A DNA stretch of 64,000 bases. It comes from Burkholderiales bacterium (GTDB lineage Bacteria > Pseudomonadota > Gammaproteobacteria > Burkholderiales > Burkholderiaceae_C). Below, piece after piece: positions 27,831 through 35,857 of the stretch. The notes below the pieces were generated by a model. The model was not told the origin of the DNA. It worked only from the letters and a program-made list of their open reading frames with translations, and did not search any database. The stretch covers positions 96,340-160,339 of the forward strand of contig JACRAZ010000063.1 of the NCBI GenBank assembly GCA_016213205.1, read 5' to 3'. The translations under genes and the position numbers were made by a program. How positions within the stretch are numbered: the stretch's first letter is position 1; each line of letters begins with the position of its first letter.

Positions 27831-28573
27831 CCCCCCTGAAGATCCTGATCATCGGCGCCACCTCCGCCATTGCCGAGGCGACCGCCCGCCGCTGGGCCGC
27901 GCAGGGCCATGCGCTTTGCCTGCTGGGCCGCCATGCACAACGGCTGCAGACCCTGGCCGACGACCTGAAGGTGCGCGGCGCGGCCGCCGCCCATTGCGCG
28001 GTGCTGGACGTGAACGACTTCGCCGCCCACGCCGGCGTGCTGGAGGCCGCCACGAGCGCACTGCAGGGGCTGGACCTGGTGCTCATCGCCCACGGCACGC
28101 TGGGCGACCAGAAGGCCTGCGAACGCGACGTGGCCGCCACGCTGCAGGAGCTGAACACCAACGCGCTGAGCGTCATCGCGCTGCTCACGCTGCTGGCCAA
28201 CCGCTTCGAGGCCCAGCGCAGCGGCAGCATCGCGGTGATCGGCTCGGTGGCGGGCGACCGTGGGCGCCAGTCCAACTACGTGTACGGCACGGCCAAGGGC
28301 GCGCTCGGGCTGTTCCTGCAGGGCCTGCGCAACCGCCTGCAGCCGGCCGGCGTGCAGGTGCTGACCATCAAGCCCGGATTCGTGGACACGCCGATGACCG
28401 CGGCCTTCGACAAGAAGGGCCCGCTCTGGGCCACGCCCGATGCCGTTGCGCGTGACATCGTGAGCGCCATCGAGCGCCGCCGCGACGTGCTGTACACGCC
28501 CTGGTTCTGGCGCGGCATCATGATGATCATCCGGCTGATCCCCGAACGCGTGTTCAAGCGCCTGCGGCTGTGA
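27827..28573 (+). CDS. DprE2-like short-chain dehydrogenase
   Basis: A 248-residue NAD(P)-dependent SDR. It has the cofactor loop IIGATSAIAEATARRW, the NNAG-equivalent IAHGTLGD, the catalytic Ser in VIGSVAGDRG and YxxxK in YVYGTAKGAL. The C-terminus (FWRGIMMIIRLIPERVFKRLRL) is hydrophobic and basic, suggesting membrane association. Directly downstream of the DprE1-like gene it is best read as the DprE2 partner, which reduces the 2-keto sugar to arabinose on the lipid carrier. Family membership is clear; the exact reaction is inferred from the operon. Confidence 0.85.
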   Translation: MTPLKILIIGATSAIAEATARRWAAQGHALCLLGRHAQRLQTLADDLKVRGAAAAHCAVLDVNDFAAHAGVLEAATSALQGLDLVLIAHGTLGDQKACERDVAATLQELNTNALSVIALLTLLANRFEAQRSGSIAVIGSVAGDRGRQSNYVYGTAKGALGLFLQGLRNRLQPAGVQVLTIKPGFVDTPMTAAFDKKGPLWATPDAVARDIVSAIERRRDVLYTPWFWRGIMMIIRLIPERVFKRLRL

Positions 28574-28601
28574 GCGGCCGGCCCGCGCCGCGGGCGGCAT
28601 G

Positions 28602-28625
28602 AAAAAAGGGCGGCCGAGGCCGCCC
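28602..28625 (-). terminator. Rho-independent terminator of the PEP-CTERM gene
   Basis: A perfect 8-bp stem (GGGCGGCC / GGCCGCCC) with a 2-base GA spacer, flanked by six A on the plus strand. These become a U-run after the hairpin for leftward transcription. It therefore ends the PEP-CTERM transcript that stops at 28654. It may also weakly stop the rightward dprE-like operon, but there is no T-run on that side. Confidence 0.75.
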
Positions 28626-28653
28626 TGGTGTCTGCCGTCGAGCGGCGGCCGGA

Positions 28654-29295
28654 TCAGCCGGCGCGGCGGCGCTGCGCGCCTGCCAGGCCCAGCAGGGCCA
28701 GACCGGCCAGCGCCAGGCTGGCGGGTTCGGGCACCTCGGTGGCATGGAAGCCCTGCAGCAGGTTCAGCACGCCCGAGGTGCTGGATGCCATGGTGCCGAA
28801 GGTCAGCGCGAACTGCCCGCCCTGCTCCCAGCTCAGCACTTCCACCTCATAGGTGCCGGCGGCCAGCGCGTACACGGCCGAGGTGGTGAGCACCGGCGAG
28901 GTGTTGCTGTCGAAGTTGATGACGTTCTCGCCACCGATGATGACCCGCAGGCCATCGTCGTGCACCGAGCCGAACTGGTAGTTGCCGGCGGCCAGCGTGA
29001 TGTAGCCGGTGATGCGCACCGCGAACACCGGATCGCCACCCGCGAACGGCACCTGCGCGTCGCCCAGGTTGATGGTGTTCAGGTACTGCGTGGCATCAAT
29101 GCCGGTGGCCAGCGTGGCCAGTGCCTCGGCAATGGTGTCGGGCTTGTTGGCCAGATCGGTCTGGGCCCACTCGAGCTTGAAGCCGTTGGTCAGGGGCGGC
29201 GGCGAGACCACGGCCACCGGTGCCGCGGCCACGGATGCGGCAAAACCCAGGCCGCCCACCAGCGCGGCCAGCGAGGGCAACTTGTATCCAGTCAT
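28654..29295 (-). CDS. PEP-CTERM surface protein with PA14-like domain
   Basis: A 213-residue exported protein. The signal peptide (about 1-25, cleaved near VAAAP) is followed by a domain with GFKLEWAQTD, GYITLAAGNYQFGSVHDDG and AGTYEVEVLSWEQGG, which resembles PA14 carbohydrate-binding folds. The C-terminus has the sorting signal VPEPASLALAGLALLGLAG and a basic tail QRRRAG, so an exosortase (EpsH/XrtA type, not in the window) should process it. The start (ATG at 29295) has GGAGG 6-7 bases upstream and a -24/-12 promoter 38 bases upstream. A surface or biofilm-matrix role is typical of the family. Confidence 0.88.
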   Translation of the reverse strand: MTGYKLPSLAALVGGLGFAASVAAAPVAVVSPPPLTNGFKLEWAQTDLANKPDTIAEALATLATGIDATQYLNTINLGDAQVPFAGGDPVFAVRITGYITLAAGNYQFGSVHDDGLRVIIGGENVINFDSNTSPVLTTSAVYALAAGTYEVEVLSWEQGGQFALTFGTMASSTSGVLNLLQGFHATEVPEPASLALAGLALLGLAGAQRRRAG

Positions 29296-29332
29296 GTCGA
29301 ACTCCTCCGAAGTAAACGAGCCAGCGCGGGAT

Positions 29333-29348
29333 AGCAAGAACCGTGCAA
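29333..29348 (-). promoter_or_regulatory. Candidate sigma-54 promoter of PEP-CTERM gene
   Basis: Read leftward the site is TTGCACGGTTCTTGCT, against the consensus TGGCACGNNNNTTGCW. There is one mismatch at the -24 GG and correct spacing between the -24 and -12 elements. Its 3' end lies 38 bases before the ATG at 29295. The other PEP-CTERM gene in the window has the same arrangement, and the PEP-CTERM systems of related bacteria use RpoN with the PrsK/PrsR pair. Confidence 0.65.
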
Positions 29349-29474
29349 TGCGCACCAAAGCAGCATCAAGCTGTTGATTCAAAACAAGAAAACCGCACAA
29401 CTGCAGTGCGGAAATAGCGCTGTCAACCGGAGGTGTCAAGGCTGCCGACACCTCGGCGTAACAGACGGCAACGG

Positions 29475-29741
29475 TCAGCGCGTCAGCCCGTCGGGCAACT
29501 CGATCTTCACTTCCAGCACTTCGAGGTTGTCCTGGCGCTCGAGGTGCACCTTGATGTCGTCGGGCTTGATCGACACGTACTTCGAGATCACCGCCACCAG
29601 TTCCTGCTGCAGTTGCGGCAGGTAGTCGGCACGCGAGCCGCCACGGCCCGAGCGCTCGTGCGCGAGGATGATCTGCAGCCGCTCCTTGGCGACCGAGGCG
29701 GTCTTCTTCTTCTCGCCCAGCAGGAAGGAAAGCAGGGACAT
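29475..29741 (-). CDS. minE: Cell-division topological specificity factor MinE
   Basis: 88 residues, the usual length. The N-terminal [33 protein letters not shown] region holds the membrane-targeting helix and the MinD-binding segment ([12 protein letters not shown]). The dimerisation domain follows ([23 protein letters not shown]). MinE stimulates MinD ATPase and drives pole-to-pole oscillation so that FtsZ rings form at midcell. Six bases separate it from minD, as the last gene of the minCDE operon. Confidence 0.95.
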   Translation of the reverse strand: MSLLSFLLGEKKKTASVAKERLQIILAHERSGRGGSRADYLPQLQQELVAVISKYVSIKPDDIKVHLERQDNLEVLEVKIELPDGLTR

Positions 29742-29747
29742 CGCGCC

Positions 29748-30563
29748 TTACCTCCCGCCGAACAGGCGCTTGAAGAAACCGGGTTTCTCGGCGTCGGTGA
29801 AGCGCATCGGGATGCTCTCGCCCATGAAACGGCCGATCACGTCCTTGTAGGCCTCGGACACGTCGCTGCCCTTCAGGTGGATGGCCGGCACGCCCTGGTT
29901 GGAGGCGTCGAGCACGCTCTCGCTTTCGGGGATCACGCCGATCAGCGGGATGCGCAGGATCTCCTGGATGTCCTCCAGCGACAGCATCTGCCCGCCCACC
30001 ACCCGGCTGGGGTTGTAGCGGGTGATCAGCAGGTGCTCCTTGATGCCTTCCTTGCCCTCGATGGCGCGCTTGGTCTTGGAGGCCAGGATGCCCAGGATGC
30101 GGTCGGAATCACGCACCGAGCTCACCTCGGGGTTGGTGACCACCAGCGCCTCGTCGGCAAAGTGCATCGCCATCAGCGCACCGGTCTCGATGCCGGCCGG
30201 CGAATCGCACACGATGTACTCGAAGCCCATGCCGGCCAGGTCATTCAGCACGCGCTCGACGCCGTCCTGCGTGAGCGCGTCCTTGTCGCGCGTCTGCGAG
30301 GCGGCCAGCACGAACAGGTTGTCGCACTGCTTGTCCTTGATCAGCGCCTGGTTCAGGTTGGCTTCGTTGTGGATCACGTTGATCAGGTCGTACACCACGC
30401 GGCGCTCGCAGCCCATGATCAGGTCGAGGTTGCGCAGGCCGACGTCGAAATCGATCACCGCCGTCTTGTGCCCGCGCAGGGCCAGGCCGGAGGCAAAGCT
30501 GGCGCTGGTGGTCGTCTTGCCGACGCCGCCCTTGCCGGAGGTGACCACAATGATCTTGGCCAT
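29748..30563 (-). CDS. minD: Septum-site determining ATPase MinD
   Basis: 271 residues, typical length. It has the deviant Walker A motif SGKGGVGKTTTSA (about 9-21), switch I and II in DFDVGLRNLDLI and DSPAGIE, and the C-terminal amphipathic membrane-targeting helix KPGFFKRLFGG. ATP-bound MinD dimerises on the inner membrane, recruits MinC to block FtsZ, and is released by MinE. It sits between minC and minE on the same strand with short gaps. Confidence 0.96.
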   Translation of the reverse strand: MAKIIVVTSGKGGVGKTTTSASFASGLALRGHKTAVIDFDVGLRNLDLIMGCERRVVYDLINVIHNEANLNQALIKDKQCDNLFVLAASQTRDKDALTQDGVERVLNDLAGMGFEYIVCDSPAGIETGALMAMHFADEALVVTNPEVSSVRDSDRILGILASKTKRAIEGKEGIKEHLLITRYNPSRVVGGQMLSLEDIQEILRIPLIGVIPESESVLDASNQGVPAIHLKGSDVSEAYKDVIGRFMGESIPMRFTDAEKPGFFKRLFGGR

Positions 30564-30596
30564 CGGTTGAGATCCTTTCGAAATGGAATGCAGGGC

Positions 30597-31385
30597 TCAA
30601 GCCTCGAGCGGCTCGATGCGGATTTTCTCGCCCTCCAGCCGCACCATCGCCGGCTTGGCCAGCACCTCGGGCGGCAAGGCGGTCTCGGTGGTGCGGTAGA
30701 TGCCGGCGATGGACACCAGTTGCGGCTCCAGGCAGGTGCTGAAGATGCGTGCCTCGGTGTTGCCGCGGGCCCCGGCGATGGCGCGGCCGCGCAACGGCGC
30801 GTACACATGGATGTTGCCGTCGGCAATGACCTCGGCACCGAAACTGACCACCGCCAGCACCACCAGGTCGCCGCCCTTGGCGTATACACGCTGGCCCGAT
30901 CGCAGGGGTTTGTCCACCACCATCGTGGGCGTGGCCGCGGCCGGCACCTCGCGCAGCACCTCGACCTCGCGCACCACTTCCACCTCGCGCAGCACCTCCA
31001 CCTCGCGCACCACCGGCGGCGCCGTCGGCGCCGGGGCGCTGGCGGGCGCCGCCATCGGCGCGGCATCCAGTGCCTCGGCCAGGCCGGCGGCCAGGGCCGC
31101 GGCGGTTTGCGACGCGCTGCCGCCCTGCACGGCGATCGGCGACAGACGGTGCGCACGCAGGCAGGTGATCAGTGCGGGGAAGTCCAGCGCGGCATCGGCC
31201 TCGCGCAGCGGGCTCAGGTCGACCACCACCGGGTCGTTGTCGAACAGGCCCGGGGCCTCGGCCACGCGCGCGGCCAGGGCCTGGGCAAAGGCCTGCAGGT
31301 CCGGTGTCTGCAGGCGCAGCGCGGTCAGGGTCCAGGCGGTGCTCTTGAGGTCGAAGGGGGGAGTTGCCGGGGTGACGGAGGCCAT
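30597..31385 (-). CDS. minC: Septum-site determining protein MinC
   Basis: 262 residues. The N-terminal FtsZ-inhibiting domain (about 8-115) has [19 protein letters not shown]. The C-terminal beta-helical MinD-binding domain (about 155-255) shows [20 protein letters not shown] and [20 protein letters not shown]. Between them lies a linker of hexapeptide repeats ([24 protein letters not shown]), unusual for MinC. The start ATG at 31385 immediately precedes the conserved N-terminal domain. The gene opens minCDE, 33 bases before minD. Confidence 0.94.
   Translation of the reverse strand: MASVTPATPPFDLKSTAWTLTALRLQTPDLQAFAQALAARVAEAPGLFDNDPVVVDLSPLREADAALDFPALITCLRAHRLSPIAVQGGSASQTAAALAAGLAEALDAAPMAAPASAPAPTAPPVVREVEVLREVEVVREVEVLREVPAAATPTMVVDKPLRSGQRVYAKGGDLVVLAVVSFGAEVIADGNIHVYAPLRGRAIAGARGNTEARIFSTCLEPQLVSIAGIYRTTETALPPEVLAKPAMVRLEGEKIRIEPLEA
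30951..31014 (-). repeat. 18-bp tandem repeat encoding the MinC linker
   Basis: On the plus strand, units GCGCAGCACCTCGACCTC (30951), GCGCACCACTTCCACCTC (30969) and GCGCAGCACCTCCACCTC (30987), plus a partial fourth unit from 31005, follow in direct tandem. They stay in frame and encode alternating VLREVE and VVREVE hexapeptides. Copy number could vary by slippage without breaking the frame. Confidence 0.8.
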
Positions 31386-31562
31386 GAGCACGAAGCAGGG
31401 GGCACGGGCGTGGGAGAGGCAAGCGCCGCGGCGGCATGCCAGGCCGGCGCGAGAGCCCTGCAGTGTAGCGGTGCCGCCCGACCCGGCCCCCGGGTGGATG
31501 CGATGATCGCGGCCGCCGGCGGGCCGCCGTGGCCCGCCCCGTCCCACAGGAGACCGAACCCC

Positions 31563-32036
31563 ATGAGCACACGCCTGCCGATCCTGGCCCTGGCTTGCCT
31601 GCTGGCCACGCCGCTGGCCCCTGCCCTCGCCGCCAACGATGCCCCCGCCAAGGCCCCGGCCAACGAAGTGGCGGCCAAGGCGGCCAAGGAGCCCGGCGCC
31701 GTGGTCACCGACAGCGGCCTGGTGTTCCGCTCGCTGCGCGAAGGCAAGGGCCCCGCGCCTGCCGCCACCGACACGGTGCAGGTGCACTACCGCGGCACCT
31801 TCCCCGACGGCCGCGAGTTCGACAGTTCCTACCAACGCGGCGAACCCACCGAATTTCCGCTCAACCGCGTGATCAAGTGCTGGACCGAGGGGGTGCAGCG
31901 CATCAAGGTGGGCGGCAAGGCCAAGCTCACCTGCCCACCGGCCATCGCGTACGGCGAACGCGGCGCGGGCGGCACGATCCCGCCCAATGCCACGCTGCTG
32001 TTCGAGGTGGAGCTGCTGGCGGTGAAGGGCCGCTGA
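31563..32036 (+). CDS. FKBP-type peptidyl-prolyl cis-trans isomerase, exported
   Basis: A 157-residue protein. The signal peptide (cleaved near ALAA|ND) and a short charged Ala/Lys spacer precede a complete FKBP domain (about 48-157): [48 protein letters not shown] and [14 protein letters not shown]. It probably accelerates prolyl isomerisation during folding of envelope proteins in the periplasm. AGGAG about 11 bases upstream supports the start. It stands alone, divergent from minC across 177 bases. Confidence 0.9.
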   Translation: MSTRLPILALACLLATPLAPALAANDAPAKAPANEVAAKAAKEPGAVVTDSGLVFRSLREGKGPAPAATDTVQVHYRGTFPDGREFDSSYQRGEPTEFPLNRVIKCWTEGVQRIKVGGKAKLTCPPAIAYGERGAGGTIPPNATLLFEVELLAVKGR

Positions 32037-32064
32037 GTCCTGCCGGGTCGAAGCATGACCGGCG

Positions 32065-32091
32065 TCAAAACCCGGTCTGTTCCGTCGATAC
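32065..32091 (+). promoter_or_regulatory. Candidate sigma-28 (FliA) promoter P1
   Basis: TCAAAACC, then 11 bases, then GTCGATAC fits the flagellar sigma-28 consensus TAAAGTTT-N11-GCCGATAA with correct spacing. It lies in the 189-base gap before the chemoreceptor gene, a class of gene often under FliA control. Confidence 0.5.
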
Positions 32092-32098
32092 CCGGCCC

Positions 32099-32126
32099 TC
32101 AAGCTCGAAACAATCCCTGCCGACAT
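32099..32126 (+). promoter_or_regulatory. Candidate sigma-28 (FliA) promoter P2
   Basis: TCAAG, 15 bases, then GCCGACA fits the Pseudomonas-style FliA consensus TCAAG-N15/16-GCCGATA. The spacing is one base longer than at P1. Transcription would begin near 32135, leaving a leader of about 90 bases before the GTG at 32226. Confidence 0.5.
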
Positions 32127-32225
32127 GAGGTGCAGCGGGCGCTCGTCGCGCCGCGCTGCTCGTTCGCCCAGGCCGCAGTGAAGTCGTGCGGAGCAAGTGA
32201 TTGACCAAACGACCAGGGAACCACT

Positions 32226-34157
32226 GTGAGACGACTCCTCCGCAACCTCAAGCTGCGCCACAAGTTCACATTGATCGCCGTGCTGGCGGTGGTGATGTCC
32301 ATCCTGCCCGCGGGCCTGCTGATGCAGGGCCACTTCACGGTGATGCAGGATGCACGACACGAGGCCGCCGGCATGGCCCCGGCGGGCGACCTGTTGCGCC
32401 TGGTGCAGTACACGCAGCAGCACCGCGGCCTGTCGGCCAACGTGCTGTCGGGCAACACCGCCATGGCCGACAAGCGCCAGGCCAAACAGTCCGAGGTCGA
32501 CAAGGCGCAGGAGCAGGTGACCCGGTCGATCCAGGCGCTCGACCACCCCGAACTGGCCGCGCAGGCCAAGGCCGCGCAGGCCGACTGGTCGGCGCTCGCC
32601 GGGGCCGTGGCGTCCAAGGCGATCGCGCCGGCCGACAGCTTTGCCAGGCACACCCAGCTGGTGCAGCGCCAGCTCGACCTGCTGCGCGCCGTGGCCGACG
32701 CCTCGTCGCTGACGCTGGACCCAGAAGCCCACAGCAGCCACCTGATCCAGGCCGTGCTGACCGACCTGCCCTACCTGACCGAACGGCTGGGCCAGCTGCG
32801 TGCAGCGGGCTCGATGCTGCTGGTCAAGCACGAGGCCTCGCCGCAGGAGCGCGGGCGCATCGAATCCCTGCTCACGATGGCCCGCTTCCACCGTGGCAAC
32901 GCGCTGCAATCGATGCGCTCCGCCGCCGCGGCCGAGCCCGCGCTGGCACGCCAGCTCGAGGCGACCTTGAAGGACGCCGAGGCCGCGGCCGAGCAGGGCC
33001 TGAAGCTGGCGGACGAGAAGCTGCTGCAATCGAGCACGTTGGACCACCCGCCGGCCGACTACTTTGCCGCGACCACCAAGGTCATCGACGCGCAGTTCAC
33101 GCTGATCGCCGAAGGCTTCAAGGCGCTGGACAAGGTGCTGGCCGACCGAGTGACGGCACGGCAGTGGTCCCTGTTCCTGATCGCAGGCCCGCTGGCGGCG
33201 CTGGGCGCGCTGGCGATGTGGATCATCGTGCTGGTGTCGGCCGACACCACCCGTGCCATGGAGCGCGCGGTGAACGTGGCCTGCACGGTGGCCGAAGGCG
33301 ACCTGCGCTCGAAGATCGAGGCCACCGGGTCCGACGAAGCCGGGCTGCTGCTCAGCGCCCTGAAGAAGATGAACGAGAGCCTGGGCCAGGTGGTGCTGCA
33401 GGTGCGGCAAAGCAGCGAAAGCATCGCCACCGGCGCCGGCCAGATCGCCGCGGGCAACACCGATCTGAGCCAGCGCACCGAACAGCAGGCCTCGAACCTG
33501 CAGCAGACCGCGGCCTCGATGGAACAACTCTCGGCCACGGTGCGCAACAACGCCGACACCGCGCGTGAAGCCAGCCAGGTGGCCGATGCGGCCAGCGAGG
33601 TGGCACGCAAGGGCGGTGAGGTGGTGAGCCAGGTCGTGGGCACGATGAACCAGATCACCACGGCCAGCCACCGCATCAGCGACATCATCGGCGTGATCGA
33701 CGGCATCGCCTTCCAGACCAACATCCTGGCGCTGAACGCCGCGGTCGAGGCCGCGCGTGCCGGCGAACAGGGCCGCGGCTTCGCCGTGGTGGCCGGCGAG
33801 GTGCGCTCGCTGGCGCAGCGCAGTGCCGAGGCCGCGCGCGAGATCAAGTCGCTGATCACCGCCAACGTCGAGAGCGTGGAAGCCGGCTCGCGCCTGGTGG
33901 CCGACGCCGGCTCGACGATGGGCGACATCGTCAGCCAGGTGCAGCGCGTGGCCAAGCTGATCGACGAGATCAGCGGTGCCACGCAGCAACAGGCCACCGG
34001 CGTGGTGGAAGTCGGCCAGGCCGTGACCCAGCTCGACCAGGTGACCCAGCAGAACGCCGCCCTGGTGGAGGAAAGCGCCGCCGCCGCCGAGAGCCTGAAC
34101 GACCAGGCCAACCGGCTGGTGGACGTGGTGCGCCACTTCCGGCTCGAGCAGGCCTGA
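32226..34157 (+). CDS. Methyl-accepting chemotaxis protein
   Basis: A 643-residue chemoreceptor. TM1 is at about 12-32 and TM2 at about 315-340, enclosing a periplasmic, helical sensor with [18 protein letters not shown], reminiscent of NIT-type (nitrate/nitrite) sensor domains. A HAMP domain (about 340-395) and the signalling domain follow, with the conserved hairpin tip [20 protein letters not shown]. The C-terminus (RHFRLEQA) lacks an NWETF-type CheR/CheB tether. The start is GTG. It would relay signals to CheA/CheW. The ligand is unknown; nitrate is only a guess from the sensor's look. Confidence 0.9.
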   Translation: MRRLLRNLKLRHKFTLIAVLAVVMSILPAGLLMQGHFTVMQDARHEAAGMAPAGDLLRLVQYTQQHRGLSANVLSGNTAMADKRQAKQSEVDKAQEQVTRSIQALDHPELAAQAKAAQADWSALAGAVASKAIAPADSFARHTQLVQRQLDLLRAVADASSLTLDPEAHSSHLIQAVLTDLPYLTERLGQLRAAGSMLLVKHEASPQERGRIESLLTMARFHRGNALQSMRSAAAAEPALARQLEATLKDAEAAAEQGLKLADEKLLQSSTLDHPPADYFAATTKVIDAQFTLIAEGFKALDKVLADRVTARQWSLFLIAGPLAALGALAMWIIVLVSADTTRAMERAVNVACTVAEGDLRSKIEATGSDEAGLLLSALKKMNESLGQVVLQVRQSSESIATGAGQIAAGNTDLSQRTEQQASNLQQTAASMEQLSATVRNNADTAREASQVADAASEVARKGGEVVSQVVGTMNQITTASHRISDIIGVIDGIAFQTNILALNAAVEAARAGEQGRGFAVVAGEVRSLAQRSAEAAREIKSLITANVESVEAGSRLVADAGSTMGDIVSQVQRVAKLIDEISGATQQQATGVVEVGQAVTQLDQVTQQNAALVEESAAAAESLNDQANRLVDVVRHFRLEQA

Positions 34158-34199
34158 ACCCGCGCTGCCGCCCAGGCCTCGTGCCGGGCGGCCCGCGCC

Positions 34200-34736
34200 T
34201 CAGAACAGGCTGGGCTGGTCGTCGGGCCGAGCGCCCTCGATCGCGAGCAGCCGCCGCTTGGTGTCGGTGCCGCCATGCGCCGAGAAGCCGCCGGTGCGGC
34301 CCCCCGCGGCCAGCACCCGGTGGCAGGGCACGATGGGCGCAAACGGGTTGGCCCCCAGCGCCTGGCCCACTGCACGCGCCGCGCCGGGCTCGCCCAGGCG
34401 CAGCGCGATCTCGCCATAGGTGACGGTGCGCCCGGGCGGCACCGCCAGCGCCGCGGCATACACGCGACGGTGGAAGTCGGGCACGCCGGTGAAGTCCAGC
34501 CGCGTGTCGGCCAGGTCACGCGCTTCGCCGCCGAGCAGGGCCTGCAGCGCCGCGATCAGCCGCGTGATCTGGGCCGGCGGCTCCCGCTCGGCCAGTGCCG
34601 GGAAGCGGCGCGCCATGCGCACGCGCGTGGCCTCGGCATCGGCCTGCGGCAACTGTGCGCCGCGCACGCCCAGCGGACCCCAGGCAATGCCGCAGGGCCC
34701 GATCGGGGTGTCGAACACCGCCCAGCCGCCGGACAT
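34200..34736 (-). CDS. ogt: Methylated-DNA-protein cysteine methyltransferase
   Basis: 178 residues. It repairs O6-alkylguanine by irreversible transfer of the alkyl group to Cys138 in the active-site motif PIVPCHRVLA. The helix-turn-helix recognition region (TVTYGEIALRLGEPGAARAVG) places the arginine finger, and GGFSAHGG lies downstream as in other family members. There is no AdaA domain, so it is the stand-alone Ogt type. It is followed (upstream on the minus strand) by a LysE-family gene 16 bases away, possibly cotranscribed. Confidence 0.92.
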   Translation of the reverse strand: MSGGWAVFDTPIGPCGIAWGPLGVRGAQLPQADAEATRVRMARRFPALAEREPPAQITRLIAALQALLGGEARDLADTRLDFTGVPDFHRRVYAAALAVPPGRTVTYGEIALRLGEPGAARAVGQALGANPFAPIVPCHRVLAAGGRTGGFSAHGGTDTKRRLLAIEGARPDDQPSLF

Positions 34737-34752
34737 GGCCCGCCCGCAGTGG

Positions 34753-35367
34753 TCAGCGCGCGAGCGCGAGCTTCAGGCCGAAGCCCAGCAGCAGCGTGCC
34801 GGCCACCCGGTTGAGCCAGCGCGTGACCCGCGGGCTGCCGCGCAGGGCCTGGGCGAAGCGCCGCGTGAGCAGCACCACCGTCAGGGCGTACAGGAAGGTC
34901 AGCACCGCGATGGTGGCGGCCATGAAAGCGAAGGTGGTCAGGCCCAGGTGCCGCGCCGGGTCGACGAACAGCGGGAAGAAGGCCATGTAGAACACGATGG
35001 CCTTGGGGTTGAGCAGCGTGATCGCCATCGCCTGCCGGAAGTACTGGCCGGCGCGGATGGTGATGACAGGCGCATCCCCCGGCCGCGCCAGCAGCATGCG
35101 CAGCCCCAGCCACGCCAGGTAGGCCGCGCCCAGCCACTGCACCGCGCCGAACACCAGCGGCCAGGCCGCCAGCAGCGTGGCCACGCCGGCCACGGCCAGC
35201 CACATCAGCACCTGGTCGCCGGCGATCACGCCCAGCGTGGCCGCCAGCCCGCCGAGCAGCCCGCCCTTGCTGGTGGAGGTGATGAGGGCCAGGTTGCCCG
35301 GCCCCGGGATCGCGAGGAACACGACCACCGCCACCACGAATGCGCCATAGTCCGCCACACCGAACAT
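34753..35367 (-). CDS. LysE/RhtB-family exporter
   Basis: A 204-residue inner-membrane protein with about six helices. The first (VVAVVVFLAIPGPGNLALI) carries the family's PGP signature, followed by STSKGGLLGGLAATLGVIAGD, and helix 4 has LLNPKAIVFYMAFFPLF. Such proteins export amino acids or homoserine lactones; the substrate is not predictable. ATG at 35367 has AGGAGA 7 bases upstream; the longer reading frame from 35424 has no binding site. Confidence 0.88.
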   Translation of the reverse strand: MFGVADYGAFVVAVVVFLAIPGPGNLALITSTSKGGLLGGLAATLGVIAGDQVLMWLAVAGVATLLAAWPLVFGAVQWLGAAYLAWLGLRMLLARPGDAPVITIRAGQYFRQAMAITLLNPKAIVFYMAFFPLFVDPARHLGLTTFAFMAATIAVLTFLYALTVVLLTRRFAQALRGSPRVTRWLNRVAGTLLLGFGLKLALAR

Positions 35368-35417
35368 GCCCGGTCTCCTGTTGCGCCCCGCCACGACCGG
35401 GGGCCGAAGATGATGCC

Positions 35418-35822
35418 ATGCCACTGCCAGCCCGCGTCCGTGAAGAGGAAATCGAGTTCAGTGCCATCCGCGCCCAGGGCGCCGGTGGCCAGAACGTGAA
35501 CAAGGTGTCGAACGCGGTGCACCTGCGGTTCGACATCGGGGCGAGCTCGCTGCCGCCCGCGGTGAAGGAACGGCTGCTGGCCTCGGGCGACCAGCGCATC
35601 AGCGCCGAGGGCGTGGTGGTCATCAAGGCGCAGGCCCATCGCAGCCTGGTGCGCAACCGGGAAGAGGCGATCGAGCGCCTGCAGGCCCTGGTGGACCAGG
35701 CCGCCGAGGTGCCCCGCCCGCGCCGCGCGACCCGGCCCACACGCGCCTCGCAACGCCGCCGCGTGGAGGGCAAGCTGCAGCGCGGGCAGGTGAAGGCCGG
35801 GCGGGGACGGGTGGTCGAGTAG
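35418..35822 (+). CDS. arfB: Alternative ribosome-rescue peptidyl-tRNA hydrolase ArfB
   Basis: 134 residues. The catalytic GGQ motif is in IRAQGAGGQNVNKVSNAV (Gly23-Gly24-Gln25), and the C-terminal tail from about residue 100 is strongly basic (RPTRASQRRRVEGKLQRGQ), as needed to sit in the mRNA channel of stalled ribosomes. ArfB hydrolyses peptidyl-tRNA on non-stop complexes. Length matches the family (about 140). It is divergent from the LysE gene across 50 bases. Confidence 0.93.
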   Translation: MPLPARVREEEIEFSAIRAQGAGGQNVNKVSNAVHLRFDIGASSLPPAVKERLLASGDQRISAEGVVVIKAQAHRSLVRNREEAIERLQALVDQAAEVPRPRRATRPTRASQRRRVEGKLQRGQVKAGRGRVVE

Positions 35823-35857
35823 CCTCGAGCGCCGGGGCGGCCGGCCGGCGCGGCGGC

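Noticed and set aside
30951..31014. Short CRISPR-like tandem units
   Set aside because: The 18-bp units are directly adjacent with no spacers and keep the MinC reading frame.
31386..34136. A long minus-strand frame running from minC across the chemoreceptor
   Set aside because: Only the part up to 31385 encodes MinC. The rest is antisense to a clear chemoreceptor gene and has no recognisable domains.
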